This document shows, piece by piece, positions 9,621 through 17,151 of a stretch of 64,000 nt of DNA. Under the pieces are notes generated by a model, which saw only the letters and a program-made list of their open reading frames with translations, had not been told where the DNA came from and did not search any database. Every line of letters starts with the position of its first letter. The stretch's first letter is position 1. The DNA is from Prosthecobacter debontii (GTDB lineage: Bacteria; Verrucomicrobiota; Verrucomicrobiia; Verrucomicrobiales; Akkermansiaceae). The translations under genes and the position numbers were made by a program. The DNA is taken from assembly GCA_945862245.1 (NCBI GenBank), contig CAMAXN010000001.1, positions 118,753-182,752 on the forward strand. The letters are read 5' to 3'.

Positions 9621-10418
9621 ATGATCGCCACTTTGGGGCGATGGAAGGGGATGGATCGCTGGTTTCTCATCGCTGCAACCGCTCTCGCTTCCATTGCGGG
9701 AATTCGCGGATTAATGGTTTTACAAAATGGCAAGAGGAGTTCTTGGACGTTATGGTGGATGATCGCGGCGCTGATCTGCCAGTTCGGCTACCTAGTGATC
9801 CGGGGGGGAATGCGCGGCGCCTGCCCGTTGCGCAGCATTGGTGAGATTTCCGTGTATCTCGCGTGGTCGCTGACGCTTTTCTACCTGCTCGTTGGGCCGA
9901 TGTATCGGATTTCCTTACTCGGGGTGTTCACTGCGCCGGTGGTGGTTCTGTTCCAAGGCTTCGCGCTGCTGCCTGGGCGGCTAGCCGCAAATCCTGAGAA
10001 AATTCTCAACACAAACCCCTGGGGCGAGACGCATTCCGCGATGTCCGTGCTCGCCTACGGTGCTCTGGCGCTCGCGGCGGTGGCTGGGGTGATGTTCCTT
10101 GTGCTTGATCGCCAGCTTAAGGAGCACCAGCTCAAAGGTGGACTTTTCAGAAATCTCCCGCCGGTGCGTGAGTTGCTCGTTTCTCTGGAGCGGCTGCTTT
10201 GGATCGGGATGATCCTGCTGACCATCGGTCTGGTAGCAGGTTTGTTGATGCCGCATGGGCATGGTGCGAGGGCGCACCTTATCGCAGCGGTGGCGGTATG
10301 GGCGGGATACATCGCACTAATCGCGGTGAAGCGGGTCCGCGGAATCACCGGGCGGCGGTTCGCGTTAGGGGCGGTCGCGCTGTTCGTCCTTTCACTGGGG
10401 GTTTTCGCTTTCGTCTGA
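9621..10418 (+). CDS. HemX/CcsA-like cytochrome c assembly membrane protein
   Basis: 265 residues with about eight hydrophobic helices. The segment NPWGETHSAMSVLAYGALAL resembles the conserved His-containing helix of HemX/CcsA/ResC proteins. The Trp-rich WDPKE-type motif of true CcsA haem handlers is replaced here (HGHGARAHLIAAVAVWAGY), so HemX, which lies next to hemA in many genomes and modulates GluTR levels, is the better guess. Its stop overlaps the hemA ATG (TGATG), so the two are translationally coupled. The start is uncertain: ATG 9621 or the ATG around 9651. Confidence 0.75.
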   Translation: MIATLGRWKGMDRWFLIAATALASIAGIRGLMVLQNGKRSSWTLWWMIAALICQFGYLVIRGGMRGACPLRSIGEISVYLAWSLTLFYLLVGPMYRISLLGVFTAPVVVLFQGFALLPGRLAANPEKILNTNPWGETHSAMSVLAYGALALAAVAGVMFLVLDRQLKEHQLKGGLFRNLPPVRELLVSLERLLWIGMILLTIGLVAGLLMPHGHGARAHLIAAVAVWAGYIALIAVKRVRGITGRRFALGAVALFVLSLGVFAFV

Positions 10419-11407
10419 TGGAACTCGCCTGCCTGGGACTGAATCACAAGACGGCGCCCGTCGAGGTGCGCGAGCGCTTCGCCGTGGGTAATACCAAACT
10501 CGGCGAGGCCGCGCTGCAACTGCTCGAGATATCGAGCGCGGCGGAGGGCGTGGTAATCTCTACTTGTAACCGCACCGAATTCTACCTCGCTGCCGAGGAT
10601 GTGCGTGAGGCGGTGAGGCGGCTGGAGATAGGACTTGCCGATAAGGTGCACGGCCACGATGGTTTGTATTACCGTCACGAAAGTGCACAGGCCGCTCGGC
10701 ATCTTTGCAAGGTCGTCAGCGGACTAGATTCCATGCTGCTCGGTGAGACGGAAATCTTCGGCCAAGTCAAGCAGGCCTACCAAGCCGCTCACGAGGCGGG
10801 AGCCACCGGCCCCACTCTGAATAAACTTTTCCAGAAAGTCTTCGGAGTCGGGAAGAAAGTCCGCACGCAGACATCCATCCAGGAAGGTTCCACCTCCATC
10901 GGCAACGTCGCCGTCGAGCTAGCAGAGAAAATTTTCGGCCACCTGAAGGACAGCGAGGTGATGGTGCTCGGCGCGGGGGAGATGAGCCGCCTAACGGCGA
11001 AAGCGCTTGTTTCGCGCGGCGCAAAATCCGTCATCGTCGCGAACCGTACTTATGAGCACGCTTTGGAACTCGCCGCCGAGATGAATGGGCGCGCGGTGCG
11101 TTTCGATGATTGGCTGAGCGTGCTCAAAGACGTCGATGTAGTCATTTCTTCAACCGGCGCACCTCATACCTTGATCCACGCAAAGGAGATCGAGTCTGTC
11201 CGCCGCGCCCGGAAATTCCGCCCACTGTTCCTCATCGACATTGCAGTCCCGCGCGATATCGAGCACGCCTGCGGCGAGATCGAGGAGGTTTATCTTTACG
11301 ATATCGACGCCCTCGAGCAACTCGCCGACGAAGCCCGCGCACGCCGCTCGCAGCAGATCGCCGAGTGCGAGAAAATCATCGAGGCGGAGTTAGTGAAACT
11401 CCTTTGA
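10418..11407 (+). CDS. hemA: Glutamyl-tRNA reductase, lacking the C-terminal dimerisation domain
   Basis: First step of C5 tetrapyrrole synthesis: reduces Glu-tRNA to glutamate-1-semialdehyde. From the ATG at 10418 the product is 329 residues. The catalytic domain has STCNRTEFYL with the nucleophilic Cys, GLDSMLLGETEIFGQVK is intact, and the NADPH domain carries VLGAGEMSRLTAKAL. The family is usually ~400-430 residues. Here the protein ends at ECEKIIEAELVKLL, where the long spinal helix enters the C-terminal dimerisation domain. The stop codon lies inside the first bases of the RAYT-associated repeat (from 11403). The ORF-track start at 10199 is an upstream shadow. Confidence 0.9.
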   Translation: MELACLGLNHKTAPVEVRERFAVGNTKLGEAALQLLEISSAAEGVVISTCNRTEFYLAAEDVREAVRRLEIGLADKVHGHDGLYYRHESAQAARHLCKVVSGLDSMLLGETEIFGQVKQAYQAAHEAGATGPTLNKLFQKVFGVGKKVRTQTSIQEGSTSIGNVAVELAEKIFGHLKDSEVMVLGAGEMSRLTAKALVSRGAKSVIVANRTYEHALELAAEMNGRAVRFDDWLSVLKDVDVVISSTGAPHTLIHAKEIESVRRARKFRPLFLIDIAVPRDIEHACGEIEEVYLYDIDALEQLADEARARRSQQIAECEKIIEAELVKLL

Positions 11408-11538
11408 GTGCGGCGATGATTCGCCGCTTTTGTTTAAGGGGGGATTCCGGTGATAGTGGGCGCGCGGAACTTTCCAAGCCCTACTTGTATCGCGCCTAAG
11501 AATACAAAAGCGGCGAAAAGATCGCCGCAGTCAAAAGC
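11403..11538. repeat. RAYT-associated repeat, left copy
   Basis: A ~136-bp sequence nearly identical to 12125-12259. It contains two strong hairpins at its ends: GCGGCGATGATTCGCCGC and GCGGCGAAAAGATCGCCGC, the REP/BIME arrangement of paired palindromes. The inner part has a few mismatches between copies. Its first bases include the hemA stop codon. Confidence 0.85.
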
Positions 11539-11576
11539 TGCTTCACAGCGGTCATTGACCGATCCATCATTGTGCC

Positions 11577-12113
11577 ATGGACATCTCTTGGCCACATGCC
11601 CCGCCGCACGATTGTTTCGCGCCGGGCATGTATATTGTCACAGCAGGCACCTATCTGAAGCTGCATCATCTCAAATCCCGCGCTCGTCTCCGATATTTCT
11701 GCGAAACTCTCGTGGATGGCGCCGCCGCGTATGGATGGGAACTCCAGGCTTGGGCGGCGCTGAGCAATCACTACCATTTTATCGCGAAATCGCCGCAGGA
11801 GGGAAAGGAATCTCTAGCCAAATGGATCGGTTCGCTTCATCGGAAAACGGCGATCCACCTCAACGGTTTGGATGAGACGCCGGGGAGGAAAGTCTGGTAT
11901 AACTATTTCGATACGCCGCTTACCTTTCAGAAATCCTACTTCGCCCGATTGAGTTACGTAAACAACAACGCGGTGAAACATGGCCTAGTGCTGAGGGCTG
12001 TCGATTATCCTTGGTGCTCCGCCGCGTGGTTCGAGAAGAACAGCACGCCCGCTTTCAGGAAAACCATCGAATCTTTCAAAACCGACGATCTCAACGTCTT
12101 CGATGATTATTGA
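11577..12113 (+). CDS. REP-associated tyrosine transposase (Y1/HUH, IS200-like)
   Basis: 178 residues. GMYIVTAGTYLKLHHL is the typical first beta strand, SNHYHFIAK carries the HUH metal-binding pair (His-Tyr-His), and the helix KSYFARLSYVNNNAVKHGL with the following YPWCSAAW is the RAYT C-terminal signature. The catalytic Tyr is probably one of those in this helix. Single-strand transposases of this family cut at the foot of palindromic REP hairpins, which fits the two repeat copies on either side. The frame is intact, so it may be active. Confidence 0.9.
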   Translation: MDISWPHAPPHDCFAPGMYIVTAGTYLKLHHLKSRARLRYFCETLVDGAAAYGWELQAWAALSNHYHFIAKSPQEGKESLAKWIGSLHRKTAIHLNGLDETPGRKVWYNYFDTPLTFQKSYFARLSYVNNNAVKHGLVLRAVDYPWCSAAWFEKNSTPAFRKTIESFKTDDLNVFDDY

Positions 12114-12124
12114 GGCGCAGCCTT

Positions 12125-12259
12125 TTTGAGTGCGGCGATGATTCGCCGCTTTCGTTCACGGTGGATTCCGCTGATCGTGGGCGCGCGGAACTTTCCAACC
12201 TCACTCCGCATCTCGCCTAAGAATACAAAAGCGGCGAAAAGATCGCCGCAGTCAAAAGC
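12125..12259. repeat. RAYT-associated repeat, right copy
   Basis: Second copy of the ~135-bp element with the same terminal hairpins. It ends 1 nt before the rsmC-like ATG, so it forms the whole 5' leader of that gene. The ORF-track start at 12126 is a read-through of this repeat, not a credible N-terminus. Confidence 0.85.
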
Positions 12260-12260
12260 C

Positions 12261-13232
12261 ATGAACCCCGCCCTTGAAACACTCGCACTCGCATTGCGTG
12301 AGCATCCTGTCGCGTGGCCCGCTTTGTTCCTTGGCGCGGAACCGCATCCGGATCTCTTCGGCGCCACCGCATGGCAGCCGCTAAAGCCACTGGCGGATCT
12401 CTGCGCGGCTGCGGGTATGGCGCTGTCCGACGAACCGCAGGGGAAATTCCGCAGCGTTTTTTTCCTGCCCGGAAAAACGAAGGAGGAGACCCTTGCTGGC
12501 TTTGTCCTTGCCCACGATCTCCTCGCGCTCGGCGGCACGCTTGTAATATCCCTTGCGAACACTTCGGGCGCTGCGCGTTTTGAGAAAGAGATCTCGAGGG
12601 CTGCGCCGCTCCTATTCTCTGTTTCGAAAAACAAGTGCAGAGCTTTCGCTGTCAGCAACACTGAGCCATGGGACACCGCTGCTCTCGCTGCGTGGCGTGA
12701 CCTCGCACAGCCGCGCTTGATTCCGGATACTGCATTCACAGTAGTTCCCGGCGTGTTTAGCGCGGGTCACATCGATCCCGGCTCCGCCCTCCTCGCACAA
12801 CACCTGCCGCCTTCTCTTCGCGGCGAAGTAGCGGATATCGGTGCCGGCTGGGGTTTCCTAAGTAACGCCGCCTTGGCGCAATGCCCGAACATTTCTCGCA
12901 TCGATCTTTTCGAGGCCGATTCCCGCGCCCTTGCCTGCGCTCGGAAAAACCTCATCGGCCCGGCGGAGTTTTACTGGCACGATGTCACCACCGGCTTACC
13001 AGCGAAATATGATCATATTCTAACAAACCCTCCCTTCCACACGGGACAAGCCCGCGATATCGGCCTTGGTCATGCTTTCCTAACTACCGCTGCGAAATCT
13101 CTGAAACGTGGTGGTACCCTCCACCTCGTGGCGAACCGGCAGCTTCCCTACGAGGCGCATCTTGTATCTCTCGGCTTGCGGCCGCGTGTCCTGGAGGAAA
13201 CGGGTGTTTTCAAGGTGATTAGCGCTTCGTGA
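12261..13232 (+). CDS. RsmC-like 16S rRNA (guanine-N2) methyltransferase
   Basis: 323 residues from the ATG at 12261. The layout is a degenerate N-terminal methyltransferase-like half followed by a catalytic half. In the latter, ADIGAGWGFLSNAAL is the SAM-binding motif I, IDLFEADSRALACARKN motif II, and LTNPPFHTG the NPPF catalytic motif of N2-guanine methyltransferases. VVPGVFSAGHIDPGSALLAQHL matches the RsmC/RlmG linker. The likely substrate is G1207 of 16S rRNA. It is convergent with hemL, 10 nt apart. The upstream extension in the ORF track is repeat DNA. Confidence 0.8.
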   Translation: MNPALETLALALREHPVAWPALFLGAEPHPDLFGATAWQPLKPLADLCAAAGMALSDEPQGKFRSVFFLPGKTKEETLAGFVLAHDLLALGGTLVISLANTSGAARFEKEISRAAPLLFSVSKNKCRAFAVSNTEPWDTAALAAWRDLAQPRLIPDTAFTVVPGVFSAGHIDPGSALLAQHLPPSLRGEVADIGAGWGFLSNAALAQCPNISRIDLFEADSRALACARKNLIGPAEFYWHDVTTGLPAKYDHILTNPPFHTGQARDIGLGHAFLTTAAKSLKRGGTLHLVANRQLPYEAHLVSLGLRPRVLEETGVFKVISAS

Positions 13233-13242
13233 AAACCATCGC

Positions 13243-14529
13243 CTAAATACCTGCCAGCACGTCCCCAAAAACCGTCAGCGTATCATCGAGATCAGCCTCG
13301 GTGTGCGCGAGGGAGAGAAAACCGGTTTCGTAAGGGGAGGGGGCGATATACACACCTCTCTCCAAGCAACCCCAGAAGAACTTTTTGAACAGGGCTAGAT
13401 CCTGTTTCATCACGTCATCGACGTTGACAATTTCTCGGTCGGTGAAAAACAGGCAGAACATGGAGCCGACACGGTTGATGCTATGAGGTATGCCTTTTTC
13501 TGTCATCAGGGCGCGGAGGCCGGTCTCGAAATGCAGGCCGAGATGGTCAAGGCGGGCAAAGCCGTCAGGCGTACCGCTGGATAGCTCGCGGAGTTGGGCG
13601 AGGCCAGCTGCCATAGCTAGCGGATTGCCAGAAAGTGTGCCCGCCTGATAGACTGGGCCAATAGGTGCGACCATATCCATCAGATCCGCGCGTCCGCCAA
13701 AAGCTCCAACGGGTAAACCGCCGCCGATCACTTTCCCAAAGCAGGAAAGATCCGGCGTGAGATTTTCTAAACCCTGTACGCCGGCCTTACCTAGACGGAA
13801 GCCGGTCATCACTTCATCGAAGATCAGCAGCGCGCCGTATTGTTTCGTGATCGAGGAGAGCAGGGTGAGGTATCCGGGTTTCGGGAAAACTAGGCCGGCA
13901 TTGGCTGGGTAGGACTCGACGATGATCGCGGCGATCTGATCTCCCATTTTCTCGAAAAGCTGGGTGAGCGCCTCCGGATCGTTGTAGGAAAGGACAATGG
14001 TTTTTTCCGCAAAAGCTTTCGGCACGCCTGCGGAATCCGGCTCGCCGTGGGTTAGCGCTCCAGAACCGGCTGCGACGAGCAGCGAATCACTATGGCCATG
14101 GTAGCAGCCGTTAAACTTCACGATGTAGTCGCGTTTCGTGAATCCGCGCGCCACGCGGATTGCGGACATCGTTGCCTCGGTGCCGGAGGAGGTCGTACGA
14201 ACCTTTTCCACCGAGGGCACCCATTCGTAGATCTTCTGCGCCATCTCGACTTCATAGGGATTCGGGATACCAAAAGAAATGCCATCCTTCGCGACCTCAT
14301 GGATCGTATTGGTGATGGCGGCCGGCGCGTGACCGAGAATGTTCGGCCCCCAAGAGCCGATGTAGTCGATGTAAGTCTTGCCATCGATATCGGTGATGCG
14401 GCAGCCCTTGGCGCGGCGGACGAAAAACGGCTCGCCATCGACGTTTTTGAAAGCACGTACAGGGGAGTTCACGCCCCCCGGGATATATTGCTTGGCAACG
14501 GCGAAAAGTTTGCTGGAAAGAGTAGACAT
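13243..14529 (-). CDS. hemL: Glutamate-1-semialdehyde 2,1-aminomutase
   Basis: 428 residues from the ATG at 14527-14529 (MSTLSSKLFAVAKQYIPGGVNSPVRAF), the standard start and length; the longer ORF adds 31 unsupported residues. This PLP enzyme converts glutamate-1-semialdehyde to 5-aminolevulinate. Seen: IFDEVMTGFR (aspartate contacting the cofactor) and FGKVIGGGLPVGAFGG with the Schiff-base lysine. With hemA 2 kb away it provides both committed C5 steps. It has its own upstream region, shared with mraZ on the other strand. Confidence 0.96.
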   Translation of the reverse strand: MSTLSSKLFAVAKQYIPGGVNSPVRAFKNVDGEPFFVRRAKGCRITDIDGKTYIDYIGSWGPNILGHAPAAITNTIHEVAKDGISFGIPNPYEVEMAQKIYEWVPSVEKVRTTSSGTEATMSAIRVARGFTKRDYIVKFNGCYHGHSDSLLVAAGSGALTHGEPDSAGVPKAFAEKTIVLSYNDPEALTQLFEKMGDQIAAIIVESYPANAGLVFPKPGYLTLLSSITKQYGALLIFDEVMTGFRLGKAGVQGLENLTPDLSCFGKVIGGGLPVGAFGGRADLMDMVAPIGPVYQAGTLSGNPLAMAAGLAQLRELSSGTPDGFARLDHLGLHFETGLRALMTEKGIPHSINRVGSMFCLFFTDREIVNVDDVMKQDLALFKKFFWGCLERGVYIAPSPYETGFLSLAHTEADLDDTLTVFGDVLAGI

Positions 14530-14899
14530 GCATTTAAGTTTAGGTTCAATAATTCGAAATTCAAAGCCCAAGGATGAGGAATGCACCTTTGCCAAATGCT
14601 GTAAGTGCAGACCTGAACGCACTGAACTTTATACCGCGTCACCCATCTAGCGCTAACCTTGGGTTATCTCCTCACTCGAATGGAGGGAGGCGATTTTTTC
14701 CATTAACTGATCTTGATTATAGGCCTTCGTATGGATTTTGAGAATACCCGTCGGCAGGTTGCTACAAGTATTCACATTGGTACACCGTGATACACATTTC
14801 CGTAAAAATTATCAATAATTAGTGAATATCCCTATTATTTTTTATAAAATACGCTTTTAGCTACTAAAATTATTCAAAATTTACCCCCAAAAAATCATA

Positions 14900-14927
14900 C
14901 TTAAGTCATTAGTAGTTAATGCTTAAG
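14900..14927. promoter_or_regulatory. Inverted repeat upstream of mraZ (site 1)
   Basis: CTTAAGTCATTA and TAATGCTTAAG face each other across a ~5-nt centre with a single bulged T. It lies in the very AT-rich part of the 488-nt gap between hemL and mraZ. It may be an operator for the division cluster or for hemL. The rest of 14530-14890 shows nothing recognisable. Confidence 0.35.
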
Positions 14928-14943
14928 CGAGTCACTTAAAATT

Positions 14944-14975
14944 TATACATTTTCTTCTTGTTGAAAATGTGTATA
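14944..14975. promoter_or_regulatory. Inverted repeat and TATAAA box upstream of mraZ (site 2)
   Basis: TATACATTTTC (14944-14954) pairs imperfectly with GAAAATGTGTATA (14963-14975). TATAAA at 14972-14977 could be a -10 box for mraZ. The TGGG-type repeats bound by E. coli MraZ were not seen here. Confidence 0.35.
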
Positions 14976-15017
14976 AAAGTGTAGATTGCTTGTGTTGACA
15001 TAAAAGTCATACCTGCA

Positions 15018-15476
15018 ATGAGTGACCAATTCCAGCAATACAGGGGCACTTACCCTTACAAGTCGGACTCGAAGAATCGAGTCAACGTTGTATCTGCTTG
15101 GAGGCCTCAGCCGGGAGAGAATCTGCATCTGATGGCATCGTTCGACAAAAAGAGCGAGCTTCCGATCATCAAGGTGATGACAGATGCGGGTGTCGCCAAC
15201 CGTTTGGTCACTGTTGATCAGTTTGTCACTGATCCCGGCGAGAAAGCGGAGATCAAGAGCGAACTCAAAAGGAATCTCCGAGACGGCAATATCAACGACC
15301 AAGGGCGACTGCTCATTCCCAAGGATTTCGCAAACCACGCCGGGATCGAGCCCGATGCGGAAGTTTACCTCGTTGCGGGTGATTCCCATTTCGAGGTCTG
15401 GAGCAAGGACAATTACATGAAAGCACTTGGCGGCCTCGGAGTCGCTCCGGCCCGTAACACACTCGGAATTTTCTAA
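15018..15476 (+). CDS. mraZ: MraZ-family transcriptional regulator / division-cluster protein
   Basis: 152 residues with two AbrB-like swapped-hairpin repeats. The first is GTYPYKSDSKNRVNVVSAWR and the second NDQGRLLIPKDFANHAGI; the D-x-K-x-R and D-x-x-G-R signatures are clear. MraZ forms a ring-shaped oligomer that binds DNA upstream of its own operon and controls dcw expression. It is the first gene of the cluster, as usual, 27 nt before the rsmH ORF. No clear Shine-Dalgarno precedes the ATG. Confidence 0.88.
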   Translation: MSDQFQQYRGTYPYKSDSKNRVNVVSAWRPQPGENLHLMASFDKKSELPIIKVMTDAGVANRLVTVDQFVTDPGEKAEIKSELKRNLRDGNINDQGRLLIPKDFANHAGIEPDAEVYLVAGDSHFEVWSKDNYMKALGGLGVAPARNTLGIF

Positions 15477-15503
15477 ATCTTCTCACTGATCCCACACCCC
15501 AAA

Positions 15504-16766
15504 TTGACAGATATGCTGTTCAATCCTCCAACCCTTGCAAACAAGACGGTCCACCTCACGGCGGCTTCCGGCGTGTTCGTCCGTTCGCGGGGGTTGGGTT
15601 TCTCTTTCTCAAGCTCTCTGGCTGGGCGGATGAAGTCTCTCGGGACAGAGCTTCATTCGCTTTTTAATCCGGTGCGTCGCGCTGCTCCTGGCTGGTTGTC
15701 AGCGCGGCCACCGGTAAAATTTTCTAAATCTCAAAACCGCGTGCTCGGGACAGGACGCAGTTTTGATTTATCGGACTCCGCGACCGCTCCTGGCTGGTTG
15801 TCGGTCGCGGAGTCCGAATCCTTTTCCCCGGACGGTTACCACCTTCCTGTCCTTGCTAATGAAGTGCAGGAAATGATGGCAGCTGGCTCAGGCAAATACA
15901 TCATCGATGGCACGCTGGGTGGTGGCGGCCACTCGGAGCTTTTCCTGAAATCTGGTGCAACAGTCTTAGGTGTGGATCGCGATCCCGAGGCGCTCGCCTA
16001 TGCGGGTTCTCGGCTAGCCGGCTTCGTTCCACGTTTCTCCACCTATCAAGCTAATTTCTCTGAAATTTCCGAACATCCCGGCATCGCTGCGGGCGAACTC
16101 GCCGACGGATTGCTGCTCGATCTTGGTGTCTCCTCCCGCCAACTTGATTCCGCACAGCGCGGTTTCTCCTTCATGCGTGAGGGCCCGCTCGACATGCGCA
16201 TGGGTCCGAATGCGAAAATGACCGCCTCCGAACTCGTCAATACTTGGTCGGAAGGAGAAATTCTACGCATTCTCCGTGAGTATGGCGAGGAGCCTCGGGC
16301 CCGCCGCATTGCGGCGGCCATTGTCGAAAGACGGGCGACGAATCCTTTGTGCACCACTACGGAACTCGCCGCTTGCATCGAGAAAGCCATCGGCCGCAGC
16401 GGTAAAACACATCCCGCAACCCGTAGCTTCCAGGCAATCCGCATGGTGATTAACGAGGAACTCGAGTCCTTGGCATCCGTCCTCTCCTCTGCGGCGAAAA
16501 TCCTGAAACCAGGAGGCCGCCTGCTTATCATTACTTTCCATAGCCTCGAAGATCGCGAGGTGAAGAGGTACCTTCGCCTGCACTCGCAACCTTACATTGA
16601 CGATCCTACTTGGCCTCAAGCGCGACCGAATCCCAACCGCATCTTCCGGCTGCTCTCTAAAAAAGCCATTGCTCCCAGCGCCCAAGAAACATCCACGAAT
16701 CCACGAGCCCGCAGCGCGAAACTGCGGGTCGCTCAGTTTTTGGGCAATGAATCCCACGCCGCTTGA
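15504..16766 (+). CDS. rsmH: 16S rRNA m4C1402 methyltransferase with a repeat-encoded N-terminal extension
   Basis: 420 residues. The enzyme proper begins at Y112 (YHLPVLANEVQEMM), where RsmH proteins normally start, and has the SAM motif DGTLGGGGHSE, LLLDLGVSSRQLD, FSFMREGPLDMRM and IITFHSLEDREVK. The first ~110 residues have no counterpart in the family (normal length ~300-320). Residues about 40-106 are translated from four tandem DNA hairpins, giving the repeated peptides APGWLSARP and APGWLSVAES. No ATG or GTG lies between the repeats and Y112; an in-frame TTG in the last hairpin loop is the only near start. The repeat therefore seems to have inserted in frame. Confidence 0.9.
   Translation: MTDMLFNPPTLANKTVHLTAASGVFVRSRGLGFSFSSSLAGRMKSLGTELHSLFNPVRRAAPGWLSARPPVKFSKSQNRVLGTGRSFDLSDSATAPGWLSVAESESFSPDGYHLPVLANEVQEMMAAGSGKYIIDGTLGGGGHSELFLKSGATVLGVDRDPEALAYAGSRLAGFVPRFSTYQANFSEISEHPGIAAGELADGLLLDLGVSSRQLDSAQRGFSFMREGPLDMRMGPNAKMTASELVNTWSEGEILRILREYGEEPRARRIAAAIVERRATNPLCTTTELAACIEKAIGRSGKTHPATRSFQAIRMVINEELESLASVLSSAAKILKPGGRLLIITFHSLEDREVKRYLRLHSQPYIDDPTWPQARPNPNRIFRLLSKKAIAPSAQETSTNPRARSAKLRVAQFLGNESHAA
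15626..15815. repeat. Tandem hairpin repeat with two conserved loop types, inside rsmH
   Basis: Four hairpins in order: H1 15626-15660 (loop with CTCGGGACAG), H2 15669-15714 (loop CTCCTGGCTGGTTGT), H3 15731-15766 (loop with CTCGGGACAG) and H4 15773-15815 (loop CTCCTGGCTGGTTGT). H4 has a perfect 14-bp stem, GGACTCCGCGACCG with its complement. Loops are identical between H1/H3 and H2/H4 while stems differ in sequence but stay paired. The unit is thus an A+B hairpin pair duplicated at ~104-bp spacing. Confidence 0.8.
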
Positions 16767-16797
16767 AAATTTTCCCTGAATCCACCCGCTTCACGCC

Positions 16798-17151
16798 ATG
16801 AACCGCCGCCGCAAGGAAACCAACTATCAAAAGATTTCCTCCTTTGTGATCTTCTCGCTCATCCTCGCGATGGCGATCGGAGCAATCGGTGGAGTGACTC
16901 ATGTTGTTTATCGAAACTGCCAGATCAAGACCGCGCGCGAGATTGACGCCATCGAGCAACGCATCGAGCAGCACCAGCTCGACATGCGCATCGTGCAGAT
17001 GCGCGCTGACCAGATCCTTAACCTCTTTGCGATAAGAAAAACCCTCGAGGAGGTCGGCACCAACCTTATACCCATACCCCTTGGGGTCTCTGAGGACGTC
17101 ATCCAGCCAGATGACGCGCCCGAACCCGTCTCCGCATCAGCCAGCCTGTGA
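16798..17151 (+). CDS. ftsL: FtsL-like division protein
   Basis: 117 residues: a basic N-terminus (MNRRRKETNYQK), one membrane helix (SFVIFSLILAMAIGAIGGVTHVVY, about 14-37), then a short coiled coil (IDAIEQRIEQHQLDMRIVQMRADQIL). This topology and the position between rsmH and ftsI identify FtsL; sequence conservation is too low to rely on alone. It would pair with FtsB/FtsQ and activate FtsW-FtsI. The stop overlaps the ftsI start by 4 nt. Confidence 0.75.
   Translation: MNRRRKETNYQKISSFVIFSLILAMAIGAIGGVTHVVYRNCQIKTAREIDAIEQRIEQHQLDMRIVQMRADQILNLFAIRKTLEEVGTNLIPIPLGVSEDVIQPDDAPEPVSASASL

Larger units (their letters stand above)
11403..12259 (+). mobile_element. RAYT transposase unit bounded by direct repeats
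   Basis: A Y1 transposase gene lies between two same-orientation copies of a palindromic repeat (11403-11538 and 12125-12259). Such REP-associated tyrosine transposases are usually domesticated and mobilise only the REP-like palindromes. The unit lies exactly between hemA and the rsmC-like gene. I saw no additional IS ends. Confidence 0.75.

Noticed and set aside
12126-12260. N-terminal extension of the RsmC-like protein.
   Set aside because: This segment is the right RAYT-associated repeat. A normal start (MNPALETLALAL) lies directly after it.
12630-12700. Minus-strand sequence PWLSVADSES resembling the peptide encoded by the rsmH hairpin repeat, with a weak stem.
   Set aside because: The plus strand here aligns without interruption to the RsmC linker region, the stem has several mismatches and the loop is only loosely similar, so it is probably chance.
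14995-15000. TTGACA just upstream of mraZ as a -35 box.
   Set aside because: A -10 box at normal spacing would fall on the mraZ start codon, and no TATAAT-like sequence is there.
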